64,000 nucleotides of DNA from Litoditis marina. Taxonomy: Eukaryota; Nematoda; Chromadorea; Rhabditida; Rhabditidae. Shown here piece by piece: positions 23,294 through 34,235 of this stretch (positions within the stretch are counted from its first letter, which is position 1; each line of letters starts with the position of its first letter). The stretch lies in assembly GCA_964036275.1 (NCBI GenBank), contig OZ038433.1:19253485-19317484 (forward strand). Reading direction: 5' to 3'. The translations under genes and the position numbers were made by a program. The notes under the pieces were generated by a model. That model saw only the letters and a program-made list of their open reading frames with translations. It made no database searches and was not told the DNA's origin.

Positions 23294-26200
23294 ATGATGA
23301 TGAGTTTCATTGTATTCAGGATGTTCACTTTCGCATCCATTATCTATGTACATTCCTGTACAATGGGAGTGATTGGGATAATATTCAATTCGTGTGTTTT
23401 GTTGGTACTTTCTCGACATAGAGACACTCGAATGAAGACACTTCGACAACTTCTTTTGGTCGAATGTTTCATCGACACTATATTATCTGCTCTCAATATC
23501 ACCACACAACAGGTAGCAGTTCCGAACAATTGTTTTTGCCTAAAGGCAATTTTGAGAAAGCACTAGGTAAGCATAGCAAAAGTAAGAGAGAGGACAATAG
23601 GAATTAAAACATAATGATGAAGGCAAAAATTATCGAAATTATCATGCAAAACGTAAAGAACGGAAGTCAGTGTGACCACATTCTTGACCCAGGGGTCATA
23701 TTTCATCAGACGTTCCAACCGAGCAAAGTGGCCTAAATGGGATTTTGATAATATTAATAATAATAATAAACAGGGCAACCGACATTCAGAACATGTCCAG
23801 AGCCCATAACTTTTCATAGGATTTATCCTCTTGCTCACTTCTTCCAGAACACCTATGTAACCAATGGTATAGTCTACATAATAGCACTAGGTCCAATCAA
23901 ATCTCGTCATGTACCTTTTGGTATCGCCCAACTGTCCAATTATTTGAACGGCTTCTTCAACATACTCAGTGTCTCCGTGACACCAGCCATCTGTCTCTAT
24001 CAACATTTTATCACAGTTCAGTGAGTTGGCACGGGGTCTCGTACCATCTCTTATGGTTCGTTTCACTCAGACCTTTCTCACTCCATTGGCCGGGAAAATT
24101 CGTAGAGTCCTCGACAAGAGAGTGTGCAGATCAGAGAGAGAGAGAGACTGACTGACGTAGCGAGCTCATGCCGATTCTGAGCACTTACAAAGAAGAGCGC
24201 CAGTTGTTCCGCATTTGGCCGGCCAGCTACAAAAGCGGTCAATAAGGCGGCAGACATCTGAGTCTCTCTGACCTGCAAATGTGAAAGGGCCAACAGTCTG
24301 GGAATTGTCTGAGTTCTAGCTGATCGTCTTGAGTTATATTAACTCAAAATTTGGCAGCGTATCAATAAATGTCCAGTTTATTGATTTTTCACTTTGGAAT
24401 TTTTCAAAAAACTGCAGATATATGTTGTTTAATTTTATAACAACACGTTAATGAGAATGTTCCTGGAATAGTTATGTTTGCTTTGAGGTACAGTTAGAGT
24501 CGTTTTACTGTTAACATTCAAAGTTCGTAAAATGTTGTTTTTCCGAATTTACACGTATAACCAGATATGTTTCAGAAAGTCCTACATGAGCATAAGAAAA
24601 ACGTTGCTGATAATAGTTGTGGTTCTATTTCTGGCGATTCCGTTGGTGATGACCGTTTTCTGCACATTTATTCCGCATGAAATGAAAACTGCTCCGAATT
24701 TTCATCTGGAAAGAAGTGTGTATTATGTGTTGAAGGTTAGTGGTTTGAAATACAAAGTACGGATTCACACCACCTAGGCTATTCGTAGTAGAAAGAAATT
24801 TCCGTTTATAAGAGGGAGAACATAGTCAACTAGTTGTAAAAGTTATTCAATGTGGTTCCGTTTTAGTTGTGGTTAGAGATAGGGATGTCTCCTTACAAAG
24901 CAAGCCCATGCGCATAAGTACGCATAAGGTACTTCCACCTCATGCGCAGTGTTTGTAGTTTGGACACGTTCATTGTCTGTCGAAATTCGTAAAAACTTTC
25001 TAGTATTTTCTCCCACGTGGATCAAGCTACAACTCAGAATATGTATATCGAGATAGACCATGCACTTCAATCTCTGACACTTTGGGGCTGATTCTCTAAA
25101 GGCCCATTTCAATGTCCCAATGTCTCATTTCAATGTCCCAATGTCTCGTTTCCATGCGTGGCTTCGACGAGTCTAGAGCAAGTTAGAGACTGTACATTAT
25201 GCGGAGAGTGCGAGACATTCAGTGAGAGAGTGTGTAGACATGAGAGCGCCAGACACAGTGTTAGAGACGTAGACGACAAATGAGACAAATGCGCAGAGCG
25301 CAGACACTGAAGGACGTGGTTATTCGACGAGAAAAGTTAGGAATCGCGCGCACCGCGAAGCGCTGTGCGAGATTTGTCTTTGGTCCGGCTAATGCGCGCT
25401 TCCGTTTTTTTTAGGACAAGAAAAGTAAACCCAGTTTAAGTGTTTCTACTCAACCGATTTCGTTGAAAATTGTGGAAGACATGTGATACCTACTCAAACA
25501 CTCGCGGAGCAAAAAAAATTAAGAAAAAATTGTTTTAATCAAAGTTATAGACATTTTTCGGAAAGTGTCTGCGTCTCTCCATTTAGCACGCTCTCTCACT
25601 CTCTCTGTCCGGTCGACAACTCAAACTGTATTGTAACTTAGAGTAGCAATTACCAATTTGCTCGAAAATTGAAATATGATGCCATCGTGACTTTTATTTG
25701 AGTATGAAGTATTCTTTTCCTGACGTCCTTCAGGATTCTGGAGACCGGATGACGTCATTTTTGAAAAGTGCAAAGTTGACGTCACATATATTTTCAAATG
25801 ATGGTAATATCTTAGAAAGGGTCAATTAACAGAGAAACTCAATCTGAAAGTGACGTATTCTGAGATTCTGGAGACCAGATGACGTCATTTTTGAAAAGTG
25901 CAAAGTTGACGTCACATACATTTTTAAACGATGGTAATATCTTAGAAAAGGTCAATTAACGGTGAAACTCAATCTGAGAGTGATTTATTCTGGGATTCTG
26001 GAGACCAGATGGCGTCGATTTTGAAAAGTGCAAAGTTGACGTCACATATATTTTTAAACGATGGTAATATCTTAGAAAAGGTCAATTAACGGTGAAACTC
26101 AATCTGAGAGTGATGTATTCTGGGATTCTGGAGACCAGATGGAGTCGATTTTGAAAAATGCAAAGTTGACGTCACATATATTTTCAAATGATGGTAATAT

Positions 26201-28806
26201 CTTAGAAAGGGTCAATTAACAGAGAAACTCAATCTGAAAGTGACGTATTCTGAGATTCTGGAGACCAGATGACGTCATTTTTGAAAAGTGCAAAGTTGAC
26301 GTCACATACATTTTTAAACGATGGTAATATCTTAGAAAAGGTCAATTAACGGTGAAACTCAATCTGAGAGTGATTTATTCTGGGATTCTGGAGACCAGAT
26401 GGCGTCGATTTTGAAAAGTGCAAAGTTGACGTCACATATATTTTTAAACGATGGTAATATCTTAGAAAAGGTCAATTAACGGTGAAACTCAATCTGAGAG
26501 TGATGTATTCTGGGATTCTGGAGACCAGATGGAGTCGATTTTGAAAAATGCAAAGTTGACGTCACATATATTTTCAAATGCTGAAAATATCTTAAAAATG
26601 GTATATTAACGACAAAACTTTATCTAAATATGACTTATTCTGGAAATCAGAAGGCCAGATGACGTCAACTTTCAAAAAATTGACGTGAAATATGTTTTCG
26701 AATGCTGAAAGTTTCGTAGAAATGGTTAATTTACGATGAAACTTCATACTTCATTCAAATATGACGTATTCTGGGATTCTGAAGGGCAGAGGGCAGGAAG
26801 TAAGTTCTCAGAACTGCAATGTTGACGTCATATTTTTCTCAAATGATAGTAATACGTGGCAAGTGGTTCATTAAGAAAACAATTTTATCTGCACCGTACA
26901 GATCAAACCACATACCTACGGCATGTATACAAAAAGAGAAAAATTCATGAAAAAGTGGGGGCCCAACGACTGTGAGATTTGTCTTCTGCTGTGCGCCCCT
27001 TAGACAACTACTCTCAAATGGAGCAGCTACTGCTACAAAAACCGAAAAATACTCATGTATAACTGTTAATTACAAACATACAAAAGTCGTAAAATATTTT
27101 CTCAAACCTGTAAACTAGAATCTACAAATCACAGATGTTAACTCAATGTAGTTAATTATAGAGTTCCTGGTTTTGTGCACAATGGTTGGTGTTTTTGATC
27201 ATTACTTCAATTCTAGGTGCTATAACGTTCGGCATATTATTCAACAGTTGTTCTCTATTTCGCAGCTGTGAATTGTAGATTCTAGTTTACAGGTTTGAGA
27301 AAATATTTTACGACTTTTGTATGTTTGTAATTAACAGTTATACATGAGTATTTTTCGGTTTTTGTAGCAGTAGCTGCTCCATTTGAGAGTAGTTGTCTAA
27401 GGGGCGCACAGCAGAAGACAAATCTCACAGTCGTTGGGCCCCCACTTTTTCATGAATGGGACATTGTAATAGGACATTGGGCTATAGAACGAACCATTGA
27501 GACATTTGGACATTAAAATGGGTGTCGGGACATTGGAATGGAACATTGGGACTCTGGGACCTTTGGAGAATCAGCCCCTATATCGAAACCGCGCAATATT
27601 CTCTTGATTATTCTGTTTGTGTTTCAGAGAAGGCCATCCGTGAGTATTCTACTTTTCTTCTCCTGTGCATCTCATTTGTTCAGCCACTTCTTCATCATGT
27701 TTCTGTCTTATTCCACCAGAAAACACATAAACAACGACTTTTCCATTCTTCTGGCTGAACATTCAAGAAAAATCACTCTGGTCAAGCTGATATTTGCGCA
27801 GGTAAACTTGTTTCAAAATAGGTAGGGGGAAAGATAGGAACATGACTTAGTCAGAGAAAAAGAAAAGAAAGAGAGAGAAATAGAGAGAAATATAAAAGAG
27901 GTAGGAAGAGAATATAAAAAAGAGCTATAAAGAAAAACCAATCGACTAAGAGAAGGAAAATGAAAGAGAGTTAGAGAGATAGACAGACAGACGACGAGTG
28001 AGAACCAAAAAAAGAGAAACTACAAATAAGAAGAGAGATAAAGGGAGAGAGATAGAGATGGATAGAGAGAGAGTGTGGGTGAAAGAAAAGATAGAGAGGT
28101 AAAGATGAAGAAATAATAATAATATTTCAATTCCAGACGGTCTTACTGCTGTTCGCCGTAATTATTCCACTTTCTGTAATGGAAATCGCCTTGATTTTCA
28201 AGTGGGATCTTAACGATTGGGGCTATTTGCTTGGCTACTGTCTAGTATTTTCTCCCACATGCAAAGTTGGTTTACTCCTAAACAACGTCACTTTTACAGA
28301 AAACACAAAAACAGTAACCTTTTGGATAATTTGAAAAGACTTAAAATGGCTCGGCTAATGATCGCAATCAATTTTGTAATTGGAAGCAGAAGTCGGAATT
28401 CAGTATTGTTCCGGCTAATAGATCGCATCCTCAAACGCTGTATACTGTTGGTTAACTGCACAGTTACGTGAAACATGTTAAACACAACAGAACTCAGATA
28501 TGTGCAATGAAAATGTGCACAATTCCTCACGGCTCACTTTACGTGACTATTCAATTTACTTCTAGTATAATGCACTGGGAACGCGGTAACGTGCAAAAGA
28601 AGGTGCACGTTTTCAGATGTGCCAATGTGACGTTGTGTTTAATGCAACTTCTCTGTTCACTTTCACTACATAACTTCCAGTGGTGTTCGTAATTCCCAGT
28701 TTCATTCCAGGGTGCCATAAAGTGGTACTACGTGGACGATTTGAAGTTCAATGGAAAAGGCAAAACGTGTGGCCAGGAAGTTCAACAAACTTCACTCAGC
28801 TCATAA
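23294..28806 (+). CDS. Seven-transmembrane chemoreceptor B (Str-superfamily-like)
   Basis: Six exons in phase: 23,294-23,512, 23,848-24,020, 24,576-24,735, 27,628-27,801, 28,137-28,265 and 28,711-28,806; 316 residues. Approximate topology is TM1 residues 18-38, TM2 50-68, TM3 within exon 2 (74-131), TM4 137-158, TM5 187-205, TM6 243-262, and TM7 272-290 ending in WYYVDDLKFNGKGKTCG. The family acts as G-protein-coupled chemosensory receptors in nematode neurons; family assignment below the superfamily level is uncertain. The protein is nearly identical to gene C. Intron 3 (24,736-27,627) is inflated to 2.9 kb by a nested repeat insertion that gene C lacks. Intron 4 is a purine-rich tract. All splice sites are GT-AG and no frame break was seen. 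The start ATGATGATG leaves three candidate Met codons; the first is used. Confidence 0.88.
24070..24300. repeat. Half-foldback related to 41,050-41,400
   Basis: Contains TCCTCGACAAGAGAGTGTG, GGCCAGCTACAAAAGCGG and GGAATTGTCTGAG blocks that also occur in the 41,050-41,400 palindrome. It lies in intron 2 of chemoreceptor B; the unit 2 counterpart is about 47,530-47,800. Confidence 0.55.
25345..27453. mobile_element. 2.1-kb nested insertion with satellite and palindrome
   Basis: Unit 2 reads TTAGGAATGGGACATTGG straight through at about 48,820-48,840. Unit 1 has TTAGGAAT, then this insertion, then GAATGGGACATT, giving a 4-base GAAT direct repeat at the boundary. The left end (GCGCTGTGCGAGATTTGTCTT) resembles a block in the right-hand palindrome arms (CTGTGAGATTTGTCTTCTG). 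No transposase is encoded. Confidence 0.75.
25734..26643. repeat. 130-bp satellite with 390-bp higher-order repeat
   Basis: The motif GATTCTGGAGACC recurs at 25,734, 25,864, 25,994, 26,124, 26,254, 26,384 and 26,514, always 130 bp apart. More diverged monomers extend to about 26,880. Monomers fall into three types by the bases after CCAGATG (ACGTCA, GCGTCG, GAGTCG), and the trio at 25,864-26,253 is repeated almost unchanged at 26,254-26,643. Confidence 0.93.
26943..27457. repeat. Perfect 185-bp inverted repeat
   Basis: Arms 26,943-27,127 and 27,273-27,457 are reverse complements with no mismatch seen, separated by about 145 bp. The outer ends are ATTCATGAAAAAGTGGGGGC and its complement. It forms the right part of the insertion in intron 3 of chemoreceptor B. 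Confidence 0.92.
27830..28125. repeat. Purine-rich GAGA tract in intron 4 of chemoreceptor B
   Basis: About 300 bp of A and G with very few pyrimidines on the plus strand, matched in gene C (about 49,195-49,490) with only small changes. Confidence 0.85.
28455..28567. mobile_element. TTACGTGA...TTCTAGTA MITE, copy 4
   Basis: Contains GCACAGTTACGTGAAACATG, a CAACAGAACTCAG block and TTACGTGACTATTCAATTTA with TTCTAGTATAAT at the right end. It lies in intron 5 of chemoreceptor B; the unit 2 copy is at 49,813-49,938. Confidence 0.8.
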
Positions 28807-29168
28807 TAGTTTTGTATTGTATTATTAACCCGTGAAACAAATCGCTAACCTGTATGTTTTTGTGTTCTGCTGTGTTTGTAGTTTGGTACTAACATTGTGG
28901 TATATTTTTTTTCAAAAAGATTCACGTGTACAGAGAACACATTTATACCCAGCCCTCACAGGGTATATTTTTATCGATACATCTCAACTTTTTTCTCCAT
29001 TTCCTTTCATCTTTTTGGCAGTTTCAATTATGTTAGAATAACTTTCGTTAGAAAATATAAGCCGCATCCAACTAAAAAGTTTGGAAACTTTGCTTGTTTT
29101 TTAAATACTGGTCAATGTTCAAACTAGAAATTATTTGTGGAAAGTCGTTCGATAATGACCATATTCCT
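28807..29168. other. 3' flank of chemoreceptor B shared with unit 2
   Basis: AT-rich sequence matching 50,177-50,538. No gene was recognised on the plus strand. On the minus strand an open frame continuing from the right (SLSNDFPQIISSLN) may be the distal part of the transposon-type gene at 29,338-30,876. Homology between units stops at 29,168/50,538. Confidence 0.5.
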
Positions 29169-29337
29169 GACCATATGGAAGATGGTTTTTGTGGAACATT
29201 AGTTTTTCTCATTACATCACACCAAAGCATCGAAATCTCCCACCTCGAAACATTCAACGTATTTGTTGTAACCAAGAAACAGAACCATCTCAAAAAATGC
29301 ATGCTCGCATAAAGAAAAAGTCTTAAATCACACTTAC

Positions 29338-30876
29338 CTGCAAGTGATGTAACATTCCATGGAATTGCACAACCTCAGACTTCCGTTCATCTAAAACATC
29401 CACCAACTGATCGCGAATATCGATCAAATGAACTTCCGAAGCAGTCATCTCTTTACTTCGCTTTCTAGGTACGCTGAAATGGCGAAAACATTCCCGGACG
29501 ATAGAGTTTCACGAAAATAACTCCAGTTTTACAACAAACAATTCAGGTTACCAACGGGAAACGAAAATAACCAGTTGGATATTTTACTATTCGCTCTCAA
29601 AAAGTCCTCTACAACCGAAAACCATAAAAATGAAATAAACCGGCATTATATAGACTAACCTGTATAAAGGACAATTGGCGACAGCACAACTGGAGAATTG
29701 TGTTTGCAACTGGCCGTCACAATCTGGACAATAGAACATCTTCTTGTAGTTCACTTCCTTGAAAAGATTGTCCAGAAAAGGCCGGACATTTTGGTCAAAC
29801 TGAAAAAGAAGAGCTTGTTGAGAGACTTATAATATTGAAATGTAAATCTTCCCTATATTTCCACCAGCTTCTACCAAAACGGGTCCTCATAACATTGTAG
29901 ATGGAGAAGAAGGAATAAACGGAGACGGAAAGATAAAAAAATGGAATAAAACAATAACAATGACATGGCTCAAAAACTAACTGTTACGGTCGGAGCTACA
30001 TTGGTCATCACTTCGGCTAAGTCCGACGTTCTTCTTCCCTCTTCCCTGCTTGTTCCACAATGCAAATGGTGCATAGACAGATACACTGTTCGCTGTTGGT
30101 TGTCTGAACAAATGAGATATACCTTGATCATACACCAGCAATTTATGACTATTCCGAGAGAAACACGCTTGTTTTTGGAATGTACACGAGAAGTAGATGA
30201 TATTACATCAGAGTCAACCAACATTCTTGGTTCGTGTGAGCTCGACCATTCTCGTAGATTTAGGATGATGAGAAAATATAGAAGTTTGAAGGTTCAAAAA
30301 ATAGTTGAGACTGAAAATAGAGAAGACTAACCTAAGCCGGCGTCCTGCGGGACAAGTCCAGGAGAGTTACTTCTTGATGAATCGGAATCGGAAGAACTCA
30401 TCATCGAATCATCATCATCGTCTCCTTCCGAATCGTCGTCTTCTTCCGAATCGTCGTCTTCTTCCGATTCCTCATCTTAAGTAACAAAGTAACGAATGCA
30501 TAATCTCAAAACTGCATGAGTTCAGGGCAAACTCTTCATTTAACCCGGCAGTTAACCATAAAAAATACCTGGTTAACCCTTTTGTTAACCACTTGGTAAC
30601 CCCAAATTTCCCCGAAAAGACATTGTAAAAAAAAGTTAGAAATGGGTTATTAAAAGGGTTAGCCAGGTAACCGGTTAAGGTTACCTGGTCCTGTTAACGA
30701 AAAACCTAGTTCCTTGTGAAATTGGCCTGATTTCAGATAAATTTTTTTCTGTGACTAAAAAGTGAGAATGATGTGAATAAACTTTTAAGACAAAATCAAC
30801 TAACCCTCTCCTCCTGATTGAACATCAATTTCGCGATTCCCATCATCAGAAGACTGTTCTCCGTCGCTTGAACCTT
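29338..30876 (-). pseudogene. Transposon-type gene fragment with acidic N-terminus and C2-C2 zinc motif
   Basis: Five minus-strand exons join in phase: about 30,805-30,876, 30,332-30,475, 29,982-30,103, 29,660-29,799 and 29,338-29,473. The first two encode a Ser/Asp/Glu-rich stretch. The third contains TSREEGRRTSDLAEVMTNV. The fourth holds FYCPDCDG, then CAVANCPLY, a probable Cys4 zinc ribbon. The fifth contains RKRSKEMTASEVHLIDIRDQL. The order of acidic N-terminus, then a small helical segment, then a Cys4 ribbon resembles the start of nematode transposon proteins of the CACTA/Tnp2 type, but this is from memory and unverified. No catalytic domain is present, and the reading beyond 29,338 is unclear. 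The whole segment is missing from unit 2, so it is treated as a broken, non-functional fragment. Confidence 0.5.
30540..30712. mobile_element. GGTAACC-rich foldback, short copy
   Basis: Contains TAACCCGGCAGTTAACC, repeated GGTTAACC and GGTTACC blocks, and an inverted right end. Related to 5,046-5,317 but shorter and diverged. Confidence 0.55.
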
Positions 30877-30929
30877 GAGAAAGCCGAGAATCACAGAAAA
30901 ATAAAAACTGCTAATTGACAGCAAGGTTA

Positions 30930-31045
30930 CTGCAGTTCTACCCCGGTTTGACTGCCGATTTACCGCTGGTAGTACTGCGGTACTACCAGGGGTAAATCGG
31001 CAGTAAATCTGCAGTTAACCCGCAGTAACTGCGCAGTAAACTAAT
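30930..31045. repeat. GCAGTAC-rich palindrome
   Basis: Contains ACCGCTGGTAGTACTGCGG facing GTACTACCAGGGGTAAATCG and repeated GCAGTAA blocks. A looser relative with GGTTTACTGC repeats lies at 33,095-33,180. Confidence 0.6.
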
Positions 31046-31439
31046 TGATATTAAAATCTACCGCAAATAATCTAAAATAATACTTTTTTAAAAAATAGTT
31101 TCATTTAAGGCAATAGGAGCGCTTCATGCACCCTATCAACATCAAAGGAAAATAGGATATCTTTTTGTTCTCGAAAAGTACCTCAAACTTGGGTAATTAA
31201 ACCGAAATCAACTCAAACCTCAACAACTAGTGATGGAGAAGTCCGTACTTAAGTAAGGCCGGAATTTTTTTTTTCAAAATCCGTTTTAAGGGTGAGAATG
31301 CATTCAATTTTCCAATATGCATGAATATTAGTTGTATATCAGGATATCTGAACAAATATTTAAACAATCATGATTTGGTGAAAAAATTGAGGTTATGAGC
31401 AATAACCATGAAGTTTCTTCTCTTAAATTTCCATTATAT

Positions 31440-32830
31440 AGGACCCGGCAAACTAAAAGATTTCGGAAAAGGCCATTTATTCTCCGCTTTTGGTATTTTT
31501 GTCGAGTTTCCAGGGTGAAGTCAGCAAACTTTTTTATTTGAGCTAAAATTGACGTAACTTTCGAATGAATTAGTTGGTTGTTATTTCTTGTACAGTCGCT
31601 AGAGCAATGATTCATTCCAAAATCCTTGAAATCACTAGGGGAAAATTCCCGGGCTAGACTTGAAATCAGGAAAATTTCCATTGCAAGAAGATCGACTGGC
31701 CGAGAAATTGCCACGGCGAAAAGTTCGAGTTTGGCGCGACCGGACTGAACTGTCCGGTATATGAGAACGATAATAATCGTATATTGAGTTTATATATTTT
31801 CAACGTTTACATAATTGTTTCATCTACGCATCTCGCAGTTACTCAGGTCTACTTACTCTATTTCGATCTGAAGTCTACATTGTGAAAATGTTGATTTGAA
31901 TAGTTGTTAATTTTAATCTTTCATTCAGTATTAAGTTTAGGTTTTCTTTTAAAAAGGTGCTATTTAAGTTTTAATTCTTATTTCATGATTTGAATAGATC
32001 TTGTAAGCTGAACCGTGTGCCATGTATGCGTCATGAACCAATGAGTCAAATCAATCGATGGCGCATTGAACCTGTCTCGCGTCGGCGCTCTCTCGCATTC
32101 GCACACTCTCTCATTGTGGCATGTGCCTATTGGCTCCGCCCACTCGCCCATGGCATGGTATCAGACAGCCGAGCTTCCCCCATATCCGACCGTGAGATTC
32201 ACGTGTCGGACCGGGTGAAAGCTAATGTTGCCAGGCCTTTCAATACAAGTGGACACAAATACAATTAGTTTCATAGATAATAGGTGTTTTAATGGGAATA
32301 CGCTACGGAATGAAGTATTTATGTAAAAGAAACCATTCAAAGACGATAGACAAACAAAAAAAAGAATATCAGCGTGGTTAGAAGACATGAGCAACAGTCT
32401 ATTTTAGGAAGGTAGCAATATAAAAAGGGTTTAAGTGAGCTCTAGAGATGCAAAATTAGTTTTTGGAGTTTTTCTCGTTATTGTAGTTTCATTTTCTGCC
32501 AAGGCAATTTCATCGAGTGGGAAATTTTTGCCCTGCAACATTTTTCGATAAACACCTGTGTTCTTAGATGTTCGTCGGCTATCTTGCCGGGGCAACAGTT
32601 CTGACTTCGTGAGTTCAACCTCCGCACTTTTTGCTGTTTTTTGATACATTTGGGACGCAATCAACGTTTTCAGTTGAAAGTTCGAAAACCTCGAAATTTC
32701 TGAGGCTTTCGTTCAATTTTCACCTTTTCTCTGAGCGATACCACCCTCCGGTTCAATCTTCGACAAAAAAGACCAAAAGCGGAGAATAAATGGCCTTTTC
32801 CGAAATCTTTTAGTTTGCCAGGTCTTATAT
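31440..32830. repeat. Inverted repeat enclosing 1.25 kb
   Basis: Arms of about 65-90 bp (31,440-31,507 and 32,757-32,826) share AAACTAAAAGATTTCGG, AAAAGGCCATTTATTCTCCG and flanks, in opposite orientation. Both arms can be read as KRRINGLFRNLLVC on opposing strands. The interior includes a TATTGGCTCCGCCCACTCGC stretch and a homeodomain-like scrap. It may be a foldback transposon or an inverted duplication. Confidence 0.6.
31639..31748 (+). pseudogene. Homeodomain-like fragment
   Basis: A 36-residue open frame reads FPLQEDRLAEKLPRR then KVRVWRDRTEL. The spacing and the KVRVW motif resemble helix 2 and helix 3 of a homeodomain, where VWFQNRR is usual; here the Phe and Asn are absent. A second, weaker FPLDEIALAE occurs on the minus strand near 32,480-32,520. 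There is no start codon or surrounding exon, so at most this is a relic. It could be chance. Confidence 0.25.
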
Positions 32831-34015
32831 GGTTTTCCATCATGATTTTCTAAGTAAAATTGTCAATTTTTTCCATTTTAAATGATTGAATACTCATATT
32901 ATAGAAAAATGCAGTTGCCAGGAACTCATCATAACGATCGAAAATAGTTGAACTGTCAGACTTCAGTAAAATTATCTGCTCCATTTCTCAAAACTGATTT
33001 GTATAATCTCCGATACGTTCATCCTTTTAGTTTTTGAGTTATAATATTGCATTTCCACACGAAACACGCACTTTTGAATAACTTACTATGAGCCTACTTC
33101 GGGTTTACTGCACGTTTACTGCGGATATACCACGGGTTCGCCTTACTACGGGTTTACTGCGGATTTAACCCTGGTCACGAAATTCCTATGATGTGGCAAC
33201 GAATCTGGAAATACGACACAAAAATTAATGAGACAGATAAACCGTCGAGACAGGCGGTTTTTCCGATAAAAATACAGCGAAAAAAAACGAAAAAAAAATA
33301 GTTATACTTCCGAGAAATCACAAACCGTGCAAACCGCTCCGATTCCTATTTCTCTGCTGGTACCCAGAGTTCATAGTAGGGTAGTTATTCATTTTCCCCT
33401 TCACATGAGTTCTGAAATGGACAAATGCTATATACAGAGTACAGACTGCGTCAATAGAAGATGGGACACTTCATACTGTATGCAGAAATAGAAATGATGA
33501 ACCTGTCGAGCAACACCTAAAGTTAAATGATAGGTGAGAAACGCAGGAATATCAGAAAACTCAAAACTTCAATACAAAAATCAGAGACGTAGAGATTGTA
33601 AATGAATAATGTATACGTTTATGAATGATTTTCACATGAACGAACAATACAGGAGCAAAATTTATCAATTACGTTAACAAGATCGACAGAATAAATAGTG
33701 AATTTGAGTATTCATTTCGTAAATGTGTTCGCAGATTCCAAGTATAGCAATATTTGAAAAACATTGAAGAAAAAACAGGTTAATGAGAGCCTCAGATGAG
33801 TTTAATTTTAGTTTTTCAGAGAGCGCGAGACGGTTATCTTTGCAGTGACCGGAAGTGCGGGCGTGCACTTAATCAATCAATAACATATCCGGCGGTACTC
33901 GCGCTCGCATGCCCCCCCTGCCCGGCGGGTTATTCCAGTGAGCAAGTACCGGTATTGTCGCGCGCAAGTACCGATTTTAGCTATTGTCCCGCGATACTAC
34001 CGATTCATTGCCTGA
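32400..34015. other. Unassigned stretch right of the inverted repeat
   Basis: A minus-strand open frame at 32,431-32,664 has a charged, protein-like composition (RRTSKNTGVYRKMLQGKNF) but no family was recognised. The rest holds weak GGTTTACTGC repeats and AT-rich sequence. No gene is supported. Confidence 0.4.
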
Positions 34016-34168
34016 GTACTAACTGGTCAACTCAATAATTGACAATGGTCGCTGATGAGAAGAACTTATTTGACAATTGTCAAGTCAATTGGAACCTTCT
34101 TTGAATTTACTGAAGAAATGACCGCGGTCATTTGTGGACTGAGTCCTCATTGACAACGGTCAACTCAG

Positions 34169-34235
34169 ATCGCGGAATTGAACCAGCGACCCGCTGGGTA
34201 AAAGGCGCGCCCGCTAGCCGCTGAGCTATGGGGTC
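34169..34235 (-). repeat. tRNA-like sequence (degenerate)
   Basis: Read on the minus strand it begins GACCCCATAGCTCAGCGGCT, has a plausible D-stem and a B-box-like CTGGTTCAATTCC, but the anticodon and acceptor stems do not pair well. Classed as a SINE or MITE component and not as a functional tRNA gene. The unit 2 counterpart is about 50,690-50,757. Confidence 0.5.

Larger units (their letters stand above)
25085..27583. mobile_element. GGGGCTGATTCTC inverted-repeat element interrupted by a nested insertion
   Basis: The ends GGGGCTGATTCTCTAAAGG (25,085) and CCTTTGGAGAATCAGCCCC (about 27,583) are inverted. Many GGGACATT/CAATGTCCC blocks lie inside. In gene C the same element is compact (about 48,570-48,952). 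Here it is split by the insertion at 25,345-27,453. Confidence 0.7.

Noticed and set aside
24873..25112. 79-residue minus-strand open frame, present also in unit 2 at 48,358
   Set aside because: It lies within intron 3 of the chemoreceptors and overlaps the terminus of the GGGGCTGATTCTC element; its similarity only reflects duplication.
25734..26643. Regular 130-bp repeats considered as a CRISPR-like array
   Set aside because: The whole 130-bp unit is repeated with no unique spacers, and the region is an intron of a eukaryotic gene. It is a satellite.
29965..30330. 121-residue plus-strand open frame
   Set aside because: It lies opposite the in-phase minus-strand exon at 29,982-30,103, which has better splice sites and continuity; the plus frame is a shadow.
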